NCBI GenBank assembly: GCA_035625025.1
Contig: DASPQJ010000018.1
Location: 84,957-148,956 of the forward strand
Origin: Bog-793 sp035625025
Lineage (GTDB): Bacteria > Actinomycetota > Acidimicrobiia > Acidimicrobiales > Bog-793
Direction of reading: 5' to 3'
DNA length: 64,000 bases
Shown here piece by piece: positions 47,809 through 56,521 of this stretch. Position 1 is the stretch's first letter; every line of letters starts with the position of its first letter. Made by a program: the position numbers and the translations under genes. The notes beneath the pieces were generated by a model. That model worked only from the letters and a program-made list of their open reading frames with translations. It ran no database searches and was not told the origin of the DNA.

Positions 47809-48593
47809 GACGCCATGCTCGGTGTCCGAATGGTGTGCGCGGCGTGGAGTCGCGGCGGGCTTCCCTCGACGGGCGAAATGCGGACGTCGCCGACGATCTC
47901 CCCGTCGCGCAGTCGGATGACGCGCTTCGCGAACTCGGCGAGGTCCGCCTCGTGCGTGATGAGCACGACCGTCCGCCCGGCGGCGTTGAGGAGGCTGAAG
48001 ATGTGCATGACGTCCTCGGCGGCGACGGTGTCGAGGTTGCCGGTCGGCTCGTCGGCGAGGATCAGCGCGGGATTCGTCACGATCGCCCGGGCGACGGCGA
48101 CACGCTGCTGCTGCCCGCCGGACATCTGGTTCGGGCGGTACCCGAGATGGTCGCCCAGTCCGACGTTCTCGAGAGCCTCGACGGCGCGCCGCCGCCGCTC
48201 CTTGGGTCGTACGCCGGCGTAGGCGAGGGGCAGCTCGACGTTGGCGAGCGCCGTCGTGCGGGGGATGAGGTTGTACGCCTGGAAGACGAAGCCGATCTTG
48301 CGGCTCCGCACTGTCGAAAGCGTCACCTCGTCGAGTCCCCGGACATCGACACCGTCGAGCCAGTACCAGCCCTTCGTCGGCACGTCCAGGCACCCGAGGA
48401 TGTGCATCATCGTCGACTTGCCGGAACCGGAAGCACCCATGATGGCGACGAAGTCGCCGCGTTCGATCGTGAGCGAGACGCCGCGCAACGCGTGCACCTC
48501 GGCCTCACCCATCGCGTAGATCTTCGAGACCTTCCTGATCTCGATGATCGGACGGCGCCGAGCGGGTGAGTCGATCGTGGCGGGACTCGTCAT
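47805..48593 (-). CDS. MacB-like ABC transporter ATPase
   Basis: 262 residues: Walker A GASGSGKST, signature MSGGQQQR, Walker B LILADEPTGNLD, H-loop LITHEADLAEFAKRVIRLRDGEI. This sequence type belongs to the LolD/MacB group. The ATG overlaps the adaptor stop by one base and the stop overlaps the permease start, showing one operon in the order adaptor, ATPase, permease. The C-terminal 35 residues (VEGSPPRLHAAHTIR) extend past the standard end. Confidence 0.92.
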   Translation of the reverse strand: MTSPATIDSPARRRPIIEIRKVSKIYAMGEAEVHALRGVSLTIERGDFVAIMGASGSGKSTMMHILGCLDVPTKGWYWLDGVDVRGLDEVTLSTVRSRKIGFVFQAYNLIPRTTALANVELPLAYAGVRPKERRRRAVEALENVGLGDHLGYRPNQMSGGQQQRVAVARAIVTNPALILADEPTGNLDTVAAEDVMHIFSLLNAAGRTVVLITHEADLAEFAKRVIRLRDGEIVGDVRISPVEGSPPRLHAAHTIRTPSMAS

Positions 48594-50839
48594 CAGCCAC
48601 CGAACCCCCCGGGAAGCCCTCCGCCGCCGAAGAAGCTTGAACCGCGGGACGAGCTCGTGCCGGACGTGGCGGTCGAAGAGACGCTCACCGTCGGCTCCAC
48701 GACGACGTCGCCGACCTTGAGCCCGCTCACGATCTGGGTCGTCGAGCTACCGACGAGACCGACGACGACCTGACGCGTCGTCGTCGTGCCGTGTTCGAGC
48801 AAAGTCACGGTGGAAACCGTCCCGGTCGTCGTCACCACCGCGCTCGGCACCTCCAAGACCCCGGTCTTGGAGGCGGTGATGACGGTGACGTCAGCCGTCA
48901 TGCCGACTTTCACGTTCGAGGGGGGATCTTTGATCGCGATCGTGACGTTGTAGGTGACGACGTTGCTCGACACCGTCGAGGTCGGCGAGACGGCGGTCAC
49001 GGTGGCCTCGAGGTCCGTGTTCGGGAGCGCGGCGAGCGACACCGTCGCCGGATCGCCGACGGCGATGTTGGAGATATCGGCCTCGGCGAACGGCGCGACG
49101 ACCTCGAGACTGTGCAGGTTCGTGATCGTGATGAACCCCGAACCCGACGAAGACGACGAGCTGCCCGACGCCGACGTCGCGCTCGCCGCCGAGTAGCCCG
49201 TCGAGCTGCTTTCGCCGTTCGAACCCGACGCCGAACTCGACCCGCTCACCGACTCGCCGACCGAACCGTTGACCGCGGTCACCGTGCCGGCGATGGGGGA
49301 GGTGAGCGTCGTCTCGCTCAGCGCCTCTTCGTCGGTGCTCACCGTGTCCTGGTCGGCGGCGACGGTCGCCTCGTCCTGGACGATCGTCACGGGACTCGTC
49401 GCGTCACCCGCTTCGGTCGAGGCGATGCTCTGTTTCTGCTGCTGATCGGTCAGCTTCTGGCGAGCGACAGTCTGCTCGTCGGTGGAAATCGTCGCCCGGT
49501 CCGAGGCACAGGAACTCTCCGGGGTCGAGAACGTCTCCGTCACCCCCTGGGCCGTGCCGAGCGAGCTCGTAGCGACGAGCCGGAAATCGTACGTGGTGTC
49601 CGGCTTCAGTCCGGTGACAACCGTGCTCACCGACACCGCGGTCGTCCCCGCGCCGGCGTCGATGGCCGCGGTCCTGTTGCTCATCGCCGCCGTCGTGCCG
49701 TACTGGAAGTGCGCAGTCGTGTCGACGCCCCCGGGGTTCACCGAGCCCGAGAGGGTGACGGACGTCGTCGTCGTCCCGCTGCCCGAGCCGGTCGTCACCG
49801 TCGGCGCGGAGCTCGTCGTGAACGTCCCCTCGGTTCCATAGCTCGTCCCGAGCGAGTTCGTCGCGACGACCCGGTAGTCGTAGGTTTTGGCCGAAGCCAG
49901 TCCGCTGATCCCGGTGCTCGCCGTGATCGCCGCCGAGCCGGAACCTGCGTCGACTGTCGCGGTCGACGAGCCGTACTCGGCGGTCGTGCCGTACTCGAAG
50001 TAGTAGGTCGTGTCCGCGCCGTTCGGATCGACGGTCGCATTGAGCGTCGCCGCGCTCGTCGTGATCGCGCTGGCGGATTCCGTGGTCGCCGAGGGTTGCG
50101 AGGCGGTCGTCGCATTCGTGCCACCGGCCGGGTCGGCCGCGCCGTTGGCCCCCGACTGGCTCGACCCGGTGTCCCCCGACCCGCCGGTCGAGCTCGACGC
50201 GCTTGCCGAGTATCCCGTGGACGCGGAGCTCGTGGAGGAGCTTCCCGTGCTCGAGTTCGATGAAGCGCTTCCCGTGCCCGCCGAACTGCTGGTCGACGCC
50301 GGACAGCCGAGTCGTTCATCGTCCTGCAGACGACTCTTCGCGGTCGCGAGCGCCGTCTCGTCGGACGCAAGCTGCTGTTCGTCCGACTGCAGCGTCAGTC
50401 TCGCGGACTTGAGGTTGGCGGCCTCCTGGGTGAGCTGGGACGGACTGCCGCCCGCCTTCGCGTTGGCGAGGTTCTCCTCGGCCGACTCCAAGGCTGCCCT
50501 CGCCGAGGTGAGGGCCTGCTGAGCCTGCTTCGCGTTGATCGTCGCGAGCGGTTCACCGGCGGTGACTTTGTCCCCCACGGCCACATCGACCGCGGTCAGG
50601 GTCCCGCTCGTCGAGAAGCTGAGCGACGTCGACGTCGTGGAACTCACGTTGCCCGACGCCGTCTCGACCGCCTGGACCGTGCCGCGTGCCACCGTCGCGG
50701 TGCGGGTCGAGTTCGACGACGCGGAACTGCTCCCGTAGATCGAGTCGAGACTGAATCCCAGGGCGAGGCAGATGACTGCGATGAGCACCACGTAGAGAAG
50801 CGTGCCCTTCGACCAGAACTTCTTCGGGAGAATTCTCAT
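48593..50839 (-). CDS. MacA/HlyD-like adaptor with two FN3-like domains inserted in the hairpin
   Basis: 748 residues. One N-terminal membrane anchor (about 13-31) is followed by the first half of a lipoyl-like barrel and a helical hairpin arm rich in Ala/Gln/Glu (about 105-178). At the hairpin tip is an insert from Cys179 (ERLGCP) to about Cys443 (ESSCASDR): a 70-residue Ser/Gly linker and two similar domains of about 90 residues with YYFEYGTTAEYG...TYDYRVVATNSLGT and HFQYGTTAAMS...TYDFRLVATSSLGT. The second arm, barrel and beta domains follow. The last 30 residues are Ser/Gly rich. MacA-type proteins link MacB to the exterior; here there is no evidence for an outer-membrane partner. AAGGAG lies 11 nt before the ATG. 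Confidence 0.85.
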   Translation of the reverse strand: MRILPKKFWSKGTLLYVVLIAVICLALGFSLDSIYGSSSASSNSTRTATVARGTVQAVETASGNVSSTTSTSLSFSTSGTLTAVDVAVGDKVTAGEPLATINAKQAQQALTSARAALESAEENLANAKAGGSPSQLTQEAANLKSARLTLQSDEQQLASDETALATAKSRLQDDERLGCPASTSSSAGTGSASSNSSTGSSSTSSASTGYSASASSSTGGSGDTGSSQSGANGAADPAGGTNATTASQPSATTESASAITTSAATLNATVDPNGADTTYYFEYGTTAEYGSSTATVDAGSGSAAITASTGISGLASAKTYDYRVVATNSLGTSYGTEGTFTTSSAPTVTTGSGSGTTTTSVTLSGSVNPGGVDTTAHFQYGTTAAMSNRTAAIDAGAGTTAVSVSTVVTGLKPDTTYDFRLVATSSLGTAQGVTETFSTPESSCASDRATISTDEQTVARQKLTDQQQKQSIASTEAGDATSPVTIVQDEATVAADQDTVSTDEEALSETTLTSPIAGTVTAVNGSVGESVSGSSSASGSNGESSSTGYSAASATSASGSSSSSSGSGFITITNLHSLEVVAPFAEADISNIAVGDPATVSLAALPNTDLEATVTAVSPTSTVSSNVVTYNVTIAIKDPPSNVKVGMTADVTVITASKTGVLEVPSAVVTTTGTVSTVTLLEHGTTTTRQVVVGLVGSSTTQIVSGLKVGDVVVEPTVSVSSTATSGTSSSRGSSFFGGGGLPGGFGG

Positions 50840-50870
50840 GGACGGCTACAGCTCCTTGGCCCGGGCGGGT

Positions 50871-51554
50871 CTAAGACTTTTTCGAAGACGTTTTCGAAGA
50901 CGTTTTCGAACTGGTTCCCGAAGACCGTTTCGGGAGAAGTGGAGCGCAAGCCGCAAGCGCGGCCTTCACCTTCGGATTCGAGGCGGCGATCGTGGTCGAC
51001 GGCACCGTACTCGTCGAGGATTTCGTTCCCGCCGGGCGTGACCCGGCCGGGAATGTCACGCCGTGGAGTTTCAAACAGGAGCGATACGCGGCGAACGCCG
51101 CTGAGTTCCCGAAGCCCGTGCCACCGCTGAAACTGAAGGATCCCTTGGGACGCAGGCTCGCACACGCCTTGGCGGCTTTCTCGAACTTGGCGAAGGTCGA
51201 GGAGCTCGCACCTCCGGGAAACGACGGCCTCGTACCACCAGAGCCGAGGTATCCGGACCCGGGAGCTCCACTCGCTCCAGCGGGACGGCCGAATCCGCGA
51301 AAGCCGTTCGCCGGAATGCTCACGCCGTTCTTCTTGAGACACGAGAGGTACGCGCTCTCAGACGCCTTGCCGGACGAAGAATGGGACTTTCCGGAATTCG
51401 GCGACGTTGTCGACGTCGTCGAGGCTGACGCCGCGACAACACCGTTGGTCGCGATGATCGCGGCGGCGAGCCCGACAGCCATGACGCCTAGGACCCGTCT
51501 TGGGAAAACAGTTTCGCGTGCAGGCGCGCCTTGCGAAGTCGACACGAGCCCCAT
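50871..51554 (-). CDS. Secreted protein with a duplicated cysteine-pair motif
   Basis: 227 residues. A signal-type helix (VLGVMAVGLAAAIIATNGVVAASA) ends near residue 45. The mature part has two similar blocks: YLSCLKKNGVSIP...KACASLRP (about 69-135) and YRSCLKLHGVTFP...LAACAPLLP (about 157-210), each with two Cys. The end is a Ser/Lys tail (SSKTSSKTSSK) encoded by a short tandem DNA repeat near 50875-50915. I do not know the family. It starts the export cassette, 31 nt before the adaptor gene, and is a likely substrate or external partner of that transporter (inference). Confidence 0.7.
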   Translation of the reverse strand: MGLVSTSQGAPARETVFPRRVLGVMAVGLAAAIIATNGVVAASASTTSTTSPNSGKSHSSSGKASESAYLSCLKKNGVSIPANGFRGFGRPAGASGAPGSGYLGSGGTRPSFPGGASSSTFAKFEKAAKACASLRPKGSFSFSGGTGFGNSAAFAAYRSCLKLHGVTFPAGSRPAGTKSSTSTVPSTTIAASNPKVKAALAACAPLLPKRSSGTSSKTSSKTSSKKS

Positions 51555-51808
51555 TTGCCACCGTCCTCACTCTCCACCGGACTCGGACGAACCGTACGCC
51601 CAAAGTCTGTGAGTTAGATCAGGGTTTCCTGAGAGCTCCCCGGACTTCTGTCCCGCCCCGGTCGGTGACGGGCCAGCCTGTGGCCGATTTCGGGCGCACG
51701 CGGCCGGCACCGTGCTCGTGACCCGGTCCGAGACGTGACACGTGGTCGGATCCGGCTCGTCCGGGTTCACCGCCGGGTTGATCAAGTTCGGACGCGAGGC
51801 GCCGCCGA

Positions 51809-52525
51809 TCAGGACTCGCGGCCCACCGGGGTTAGCCCGAGGAGCGCCGAGACCTTCGGCCCCGCGAACTCGCCGAGCGAATCGATGATCACGTCGGCGA
51901 GCACCCAGCGCGGGTCGCACTCGGTGCCGGGCTCGGGCACCGCCACGACCCGCATCCTCGCCGCCTTGGCAGCGATGCAGCCGTTCAGCGCGTCTTCGAC
52001 CACGACACAGCCGGCCGGTTCCACTCCGAGTCTCGCCGCGGTCAAGAGCAGGACAGCCGGGTGCGGCTTGCCGATCTCGACCGCCGAGGCCGAGACGACC
52101 GCGTTGAACCGGTCGCGCAGCCGCAATCGCGCCAGGACCGCGTCGATCACCGGTTCGACCGATCCCGACGCCAGGGCGACGGCGAGCCCGTTGCGCTCGC
52201 AGAATTCCAGCGATTCCAGCGCACCCGGCAGCAGGTGCGCCTCGTCGGGGATCGCGGCGATGACCCTGCCGATCACCCGGGCCGCGAGTTCGTGGTCGCT
52301 CGGTCCGGCAAAGCCGAGCCGTTCCCGAAACAGCCCCACGGCCTCGTCGGCGCGCATCCCGGTGACGAGACCACTCCCGAGCAGCGGGCGGACGTCGACG
52401 CCGATCTCGTCGAAAACGACGGTCTGGGCGCGGCCCCAGATCTGCTCGGTGTCGACCAGGAGACCGTCCATGTCGAACACGACCGCCTCGGCCCGTGGCC
52501 CGAGCGGCTCGGAAGGAGGGCTCAC
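51809..52525 (-). CDS. HAD-superfamily phosphatase, subfamily IA
   Basis: 238 residues. VFDMDGLLVDTE holds the nucleophile and acid Asp, ALASGSVE the Ser/Thr of motif II, IGKPHP the motif III Lys, and VVVEDALNG the motif IV Asp. A helical cap lies between motifs I and II, as in beta-phosphoglucomutase or sugar-phosphate phosphatases. Substrate unknown. The GTG overlaps the stop of the PAC2 gene by four bases. Confidence 0.88.
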   Translation of the reverse strand: MSPPSEPLGPRAEAVVFDMDGLLVDTEQIWGRAQTVVFDEIGVDVRPLLGSGLVTGMRADEAVGLFRERLGFAGPSDHELAARVIGRVIAAIPDEAHLLPGALESLEFCERNGLAVALASGSVEPVIDAVLARLRLRDRFNAVVSASAVEIGKPHPAVLLLTAARLGVEPAGCVVVEDALNGCIAAKAARMRVVAVPEPGTECDPRWVLADVIIDSLGEFAGPKVSALLGLTPVGRES

Positions 52526-53388
52526 GTCGATTCGCCACGCAGGTAGCGTTCGAGCTCGGAGGCGATCTCGTCGCCGGTCGGGAGATCGCCCCCGAGATCG
52601 AGGCTCACCTCACCTCCGGCGTCGAACTGCTCCTCCATCTGCCGCACCATCGCCTCGTGGTCCGGCGACTGCGCGATCAGCTCATCGACCTGCCGGCGTG
52701 CCTCCGCGGCGCTCGCCTCGAGCCCTTCGGTGCCGATCACGAGCCCAGAGATGGCGCAAAGTCCTTCGACCAGCGCGAGTGCCGCTGGCGCAAACGGCAT
52801 CGCCGCGACGTAGTGGGGCACACGCGCCCACAGCCCGATCGACGGGATCCCGGCTGCGACGCACGCCTCGCCGATCACTTCGCCGATCCCGGCGGGGACC
52901 TCGATCGAACCGCGCACGACGCCGATCTTGCGGGCGAGTTCGGCATCCGACGCCGTGGCGGCGAGCTTGATCGGCCGCGTGTGCGGCGTCGCGTTCGGGA
53001 AAGCACCGAGGCTGACGACGAGCCGGACATCGAGTTCACGTGCCAGGGCGACGACCTCGGTGGTGAAAGGCCGCCACCGATAGTCGGGTTCCGGACCGAT
53101 GAGGAGCGCGACACCGGCTCCCATCCGGTCGCGGCCGACGCGCACCTGGAGCTCGGGCCAGGAGATGTTCCCCCGCACGCCGTCGTCGAGTCGTAATCGG
53201 GGCCGTCGCGCCCGTTGGTCGATGAGGTCGTCGCCTTGGAACGTCGCGAACACCTCAGTCTTCATCCCCGCCAGGATCGCCGCGATCGCGGTCGCGGCAC
53301 CGAAGCCGGCGTCCACCCAGCCGTCGAGCACGACGAGGAGAACTGGGCGTTCCGGCGGCGTGACCGGGAGTCTTGCGGCGAGGGTCAC
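52522..53388 (-). CDS. PAC2-family protein
   Basis: 288 residues of the PAC2 fold related to proteasome-assembly chaperones (LVVLDGWVDAGFGAATA near the start, FQGDDLIDQRARRPRLRLDDG, and IGLWARVPHYVAAMPFAPAALALV). In actinobacteria such proteins are widespread, sometimes beside proteasome genes, which are not in this window. Molecular role unknown. The stop overlaps the HAD gene start, so the two are co-translated. Confidence 0.85.
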   Translation of the reverse strand: MTLAARLPVTPPERPVLLVVLDGWVDAGFGAATAIAAILAGMKTEVFATFQGDDLIDQRARRPRLRLDDGVRGNISWPELQVRVGRDRMGAGVALLIGPEPDYRWRPFTTEVVALARELDVRLVVSLGAFPNATPHTRPIKLAATASDAELARKIGVVRGSIEVPAGIGEVIGEACVAAGIPSIGLWARVPHYVAAMPFAPAALALVEGLCAISGLVIGTEGLEASAAEARRQVDELIAQSPDHEAMVRQMEEQFDAGGEVSLDLGGDLPTGDEIASELERYLRGEST

Positions 53389-53510
53389 GCGTCGAGGTTA
53401 CCCGCAGTGTCCCGGCAACCGGATCGGGGGTCGTCAGGCTCCGCGTTCAGGACTCGACGTTCGGAAGGCGTGGTCGCCGACGTCGCGCCGAAGCGCACCG
53501 GCGCCGGCGA

Positions 53511-55169
53511 TCACGCCGAGGCCGTGGCCCGGCGTGCCGCCTCGACCCCCTCCCGGGCGTGATAGCTCGAACGCGTCAGCGGCGACGCCTCGACGTGGGC
53601 GAAGCCGTACCGCAGGGCGCGCTCGCGCAGCGCGGCGAACTCGGCGGGAGTCCACCACCGCGCCACCGGCAGGTGCGCCGCCGAAGGACGCAGGTACTGG
53701 CCGATCGTCACGATGTCAACGCCGACCGCGGCGAGGTCGACGAACGCGCCGTCCACCTCGGCCTCGGTCTCGCCGAGGCCGAGCATGATCCCGGACTTCG
53801 TCGCCAGCCCCGAGGCTTTCGCAGCCGCCAGCACAGCCAGGCTCCGGGCGTACGACGCCGAGGGCCGGACCGCACGCTGCAGGCGCAGGACGGTCTCGAT
53901 GTTGTGGCCCAGCACGTCGGGATGGGCGGCGAAGATGGCCCGCAGCGCGGACTCCTCGCCCTTGCAGTCAGCGATGAGGACCTCGACGCTGGTGCCGGGA
54001 GTGCGCGCCCGGATCGCCTCGATCGTCGACGCGAACGCCTGCGCGCCGCCGTCGGCGAGGTCGTCGCGGGCGACGGCGGTCACAACGACGTGCGCGAGAC
54101 CCATCTTCGCCACCGCCTCCGCGACGCGTGCCGGTTCGTCCCCGTCGAGGGGAAGCGGGCGACCCGTGTCGACGAGGCAGAATCCGCACGCCCGCGTGCA
54201 CCGCGCGCCGTTGATCATGAAAGTCCCGGTCCCGTCGGCCCAGCACTCGTAGATGTTCGGGCACCCCGCCTCTTCGCAGACCGTGACGAGGTCGAACGTC
54301 CGCATCGTTCTGCGCAACGTGAGGTACTCGTCGCCCATCGACGCCTCGACCCGCAACCAGGGGGGTTTGCGACTACTGATCTCGACGCCGCGTCCCGGGT
54401 CGACCCCCGCCACGGTGAGCCGACGCTCTGCCAGAGGTGCCGATGGATCGCGCCGCGAACCGACACGGACCTCGGCCGCCGCGTCCTGACGCTCAAGCGA
54501 CCGCTCACCGCCGGATCCGGCGAAGACCGAAGAGGACCGCGCCCGCTCGACGATGACGTCGATCACGTCGGCCGAGGTCACGGCCAGTCCCTCGGCGCGC
54601 AGCGACGTTACCGACTTGTCCGGGATGCCGCAGGGGACGATGTGGCCAAACATCGCCAGATCCGGGTCGACGTTGAGCGCGAAGCCGTGCATCGACCGGC
54701 CCCGGGAGACCCGCACCCCGATGGCGCAGATCTTGCGCGGTGTCGGGCCGTCCGCATCGACCCAAACCCCCGGGTATCCCTCGAGTCGGCCGGCTGTGAC
54801 AAGGCCGAGATCACGGAGCGCCTCGATGACGAGTGTCTCGATCCCGTGCACGTAGGCGGGAATGGCACCGGGACCGAGGTCGAGCGAGACGATCGGATAG
54901 CCGACGACCTGACCCGGACCGTGGTAGGTGACGTCACCACCCCGGTCGACTCTTGCGAGCTCCGCCCCGACACTTTCCGGCTCGACGAGCACGTGCTCGG
55001 TTCGGGCACGAACCCCCAGTGTGTAGACGTGGGGGTGCTCGACGAAAAGCAGGTAGTCCTCGCCGCTGCGGTGGAACAGTGCGTGCTGGAGGGCGAGCGC
55101 CTCCCGGTACCGGACGCGCCCGAGAGAGCGGACCCGCAAAGGCCCGCGGCCGGGCGTGACAGCTGGCAT
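53511..55169 (-). CDS. lipB-lipA: Fused octanoyltransferase (LipB) and lipoyl synthase (LipA)
   Basis: One frame of 552 residues encodes two enzymes. Residues 1-225 are LipB: RGGDVTYHGPGQVVGYPI, the catalytic Lys in PRKICAIGVR (about 145) and the catalytic Cys in VPCGIPDKS (about 179). A linker (225-265) rich in Arg/Glu/Ala follows. Residues 265-552 are LipA: the auxiliary-cluster cysteines in CEEAGCPNIYEC (about 297-308), the radical-SAM motif CTRACGFC (about 326), and the final RSSYHA. LipB moves octanoyl from ACP to lipoyl domains and LipA inserts two sulfurs. The start is five nt from the E2 stop, so the E2 substrate and its lipoylation enzymes are made together. The reading frame is continuous across the junction. 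Confidence 0.93.
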   Translation of the reverse strand: MPAVTPGRGPLRVRSLGRVRYREALALQHALFHRSGEDYLLFVEHPHVYTLGVRARTEHVLVEPESVGAELARVDRGGDVTYHGPGQVVGYPIVSLDLGPGAIPAYVHGIETLVIEALRDLGLVTAGRLEGYPGVWVDADGPTPRKICAIGVRVSRGRSMHGFALNVDPDLAMFGHIVPCGIPDKSVTSLRAEGLAVTSADVIDVIVERARSSSVFAGSGGERSLERQDAAAEVRVGSRRDPSAPLAERRLTVAGVDPGRGVEISSRKPPWLRVEASMGDEYLTLRRTMRTFDLVTVCEEAGCPNIYECWADGTGTFMINGARCTRACGFCLVDTGRPLPLDGDEPARVAEAVAKMGLAHVVVTAVARDDLADGGAQAFASTIEAIRARTPGTSVEVLIADCKGEESALRAIFAAHPDVLGHNIETVLRLQRAVRPSASYARSLAVLAAAKASGLATKSGIMLGLGETEAEVDGAFVDLAAVGVDIVTIGQYLRPSAAHLPVARWWTPAEFAALRERALRYGFAHVEASPLTRSSYHAREGVEAARRATASA

Positions 55170-55174
55170 CGCGA

Positions 55175-56521
55175 CTACAGCTCGGCGAGCCAGTCGCGAG
55201 TCTCGATGACCTTCGTGACATCCCGCACGAACGACGACGCGTAAGCGCCGTCGACGGCGCGGTGGTCGAAGACGAGCGCGAGCACACCCACGGAGTGGAT
55301 GGCGATCGACTCCGACCCGTCCGCAGTTACGACGACGATCGGCTTTCGCTTCACTCCGTCGGTCGAAAGGATCGCGACCTGCGGCTGGGCGATGATCGGT
55401 GCGGTGATGAGGGTGCCGAACGGGCCGGGGTTCGTGATCGTGAACGTCCCGCCGGTGATGTCGTCGGCGGACAGTTTGCGACTGCGTGCCCGCGCCGCGA
55501 GATCGGCGATCGAGCGCGCGATCCCCCGCAGCGACTGACCGTCGGCGTTGTGCACGACCGGGACGATGAGTCCCTCACGCTGGAGGTCGACCGCGATTCC
55601 AAGGTGGATGTCGTGGTGCACGATGAGCACGTCTTCGCCGACCGAAGAGTTGAGGTTCGGGTAGTCGCGCAGCACGTCGATCACCGCCCGGGCGACGAAC
55701 GGCAGGTAGGTGAGACCGATGCCCTCCTCCTCCTTGAACTGGCTCTTCAGCGCGCTCCGGACGCGCTCGACGTTCTCGAAGTCGGCCTCCACGGCGACGA
55801 GCGTGTGCACTGAAGTCGCGATCGATCGCACCATGTGCTCGGCTGTGACGCGCCGCACGGCGGTGAACGGCACGATCTCGTCGCGCACTCCCAGGGGGGC
55901 CGGTGGCGTCGAGACCGCGGGCTGCTCCATCGGCTGCGCGGCAGGCGCCGTCGGGGCGGGGGTGGCCGGGGCCGCTGGCGGACGGGTGGTGACGGCGACG
56001 ACACTTGAAACCGCGCCGAGGTGGGCAAGCACGTCGTCGCGCGTGATCCTCCCGCCCAGTCCCGTACCGGAGATCTGCGCGGGATCAAGACCGTTGTCGC
56101 GGATCAGTCGGCGCACGACTGGAGACAGGAGCGCACCGAGTGCTCCGTCCTCCTCGGCGACCTCGTCCGACGGGACCCGCACCGGCGGGACGGTTGGCGG
56201 CGGAGACAACGGCGCGGATGACGCGACCGGTGGCGGGGGGGTCGCCGGAGGCGCGCCGGGTGCCGGCGGGGCGGCCGTGTCTTGCACTGAGTCCCCGATC
56301 ACCGCGAGACGTGCTCCCACCTCGACCGTCTGGCCTTCGGGAACGAGGATCTCGGCGAGCACGCCCGCGAACGGCGAGGGGACCTCGGAGTCGACCTTGT
56401 CCGTCGACACTTCGAACAGTGGATCGTCGAGCTCGACCTGGTCGCCGACTCTCTTCAGCCAGCGGGTGATGGTGCCCTCGGTCACCGTTTCGCCGAGTTG
56501 CGGCATTGTGATGTCAGCCAA
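55175..56521 (-). CDS. Dihydrolipoamide acyltransferase (E2) of a 2-oxoacid dehydrogenase complex
   Basis: 448 residues. One lipoyl domain with the modified Lys in STDKVDSEVPSP (about 43), an Ala/Pro linker, a peripheral-subunit-binding domain (LSPVVRRLIRDNGLDPAQISGTGLGGRITRDDVLAHL), a second Ala/Pro linker, and the acyltransferase core with FDHRAVDGA near the end. It could be the pyruvate E2 (AceF) or serve both pyruvate and 2-oxoglutarate complexes, as in Corynebacterium, because Kgd here lacks its own lipoyl domain. Its start overlaps the lpd stop by eight nt. It stands in the operon lpd, E2, lipB-lipA. Confidence 0.92.
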   Translation of the reverse strand: MADITMPQLGETVTEGTITRWLKRVGDQVELDDPLFEVSTDKVDSEVPSPFAGVLAEILVPEGQTVEVGARLAVIGDSVQDTAAPPAPGAPPATPPPPVASSAPLSPPPTVPPVRVPSDEVAEEDGALGALLSPVVRRLIRDNGLDPAQISGTGLGGRITRDDVLAHLGAVSSVVAVTTRPPAAPATPAPTAPAAQPMEQPAVSTPPAPLGVRDEIVPFTAVRRVTAEHMVRSIATSVHTLVAVEADFENVERVRSALKSQFKEEEGIGLTYLPFVARAVIDVLRDYPNLNSSVGEDVLIVHHDIHLGIAVDLQREGLIVPVVHNADGQSLRGIARSIADLAARARSRKLSADDITGGTFTITNPGPFGTLITAPIIAQPQVAILSTDGVKRKPIVVVTADGSESIAIHSVGVLALVFDHRAVDGAYASSFVRDVTKVIETRDWLAEL

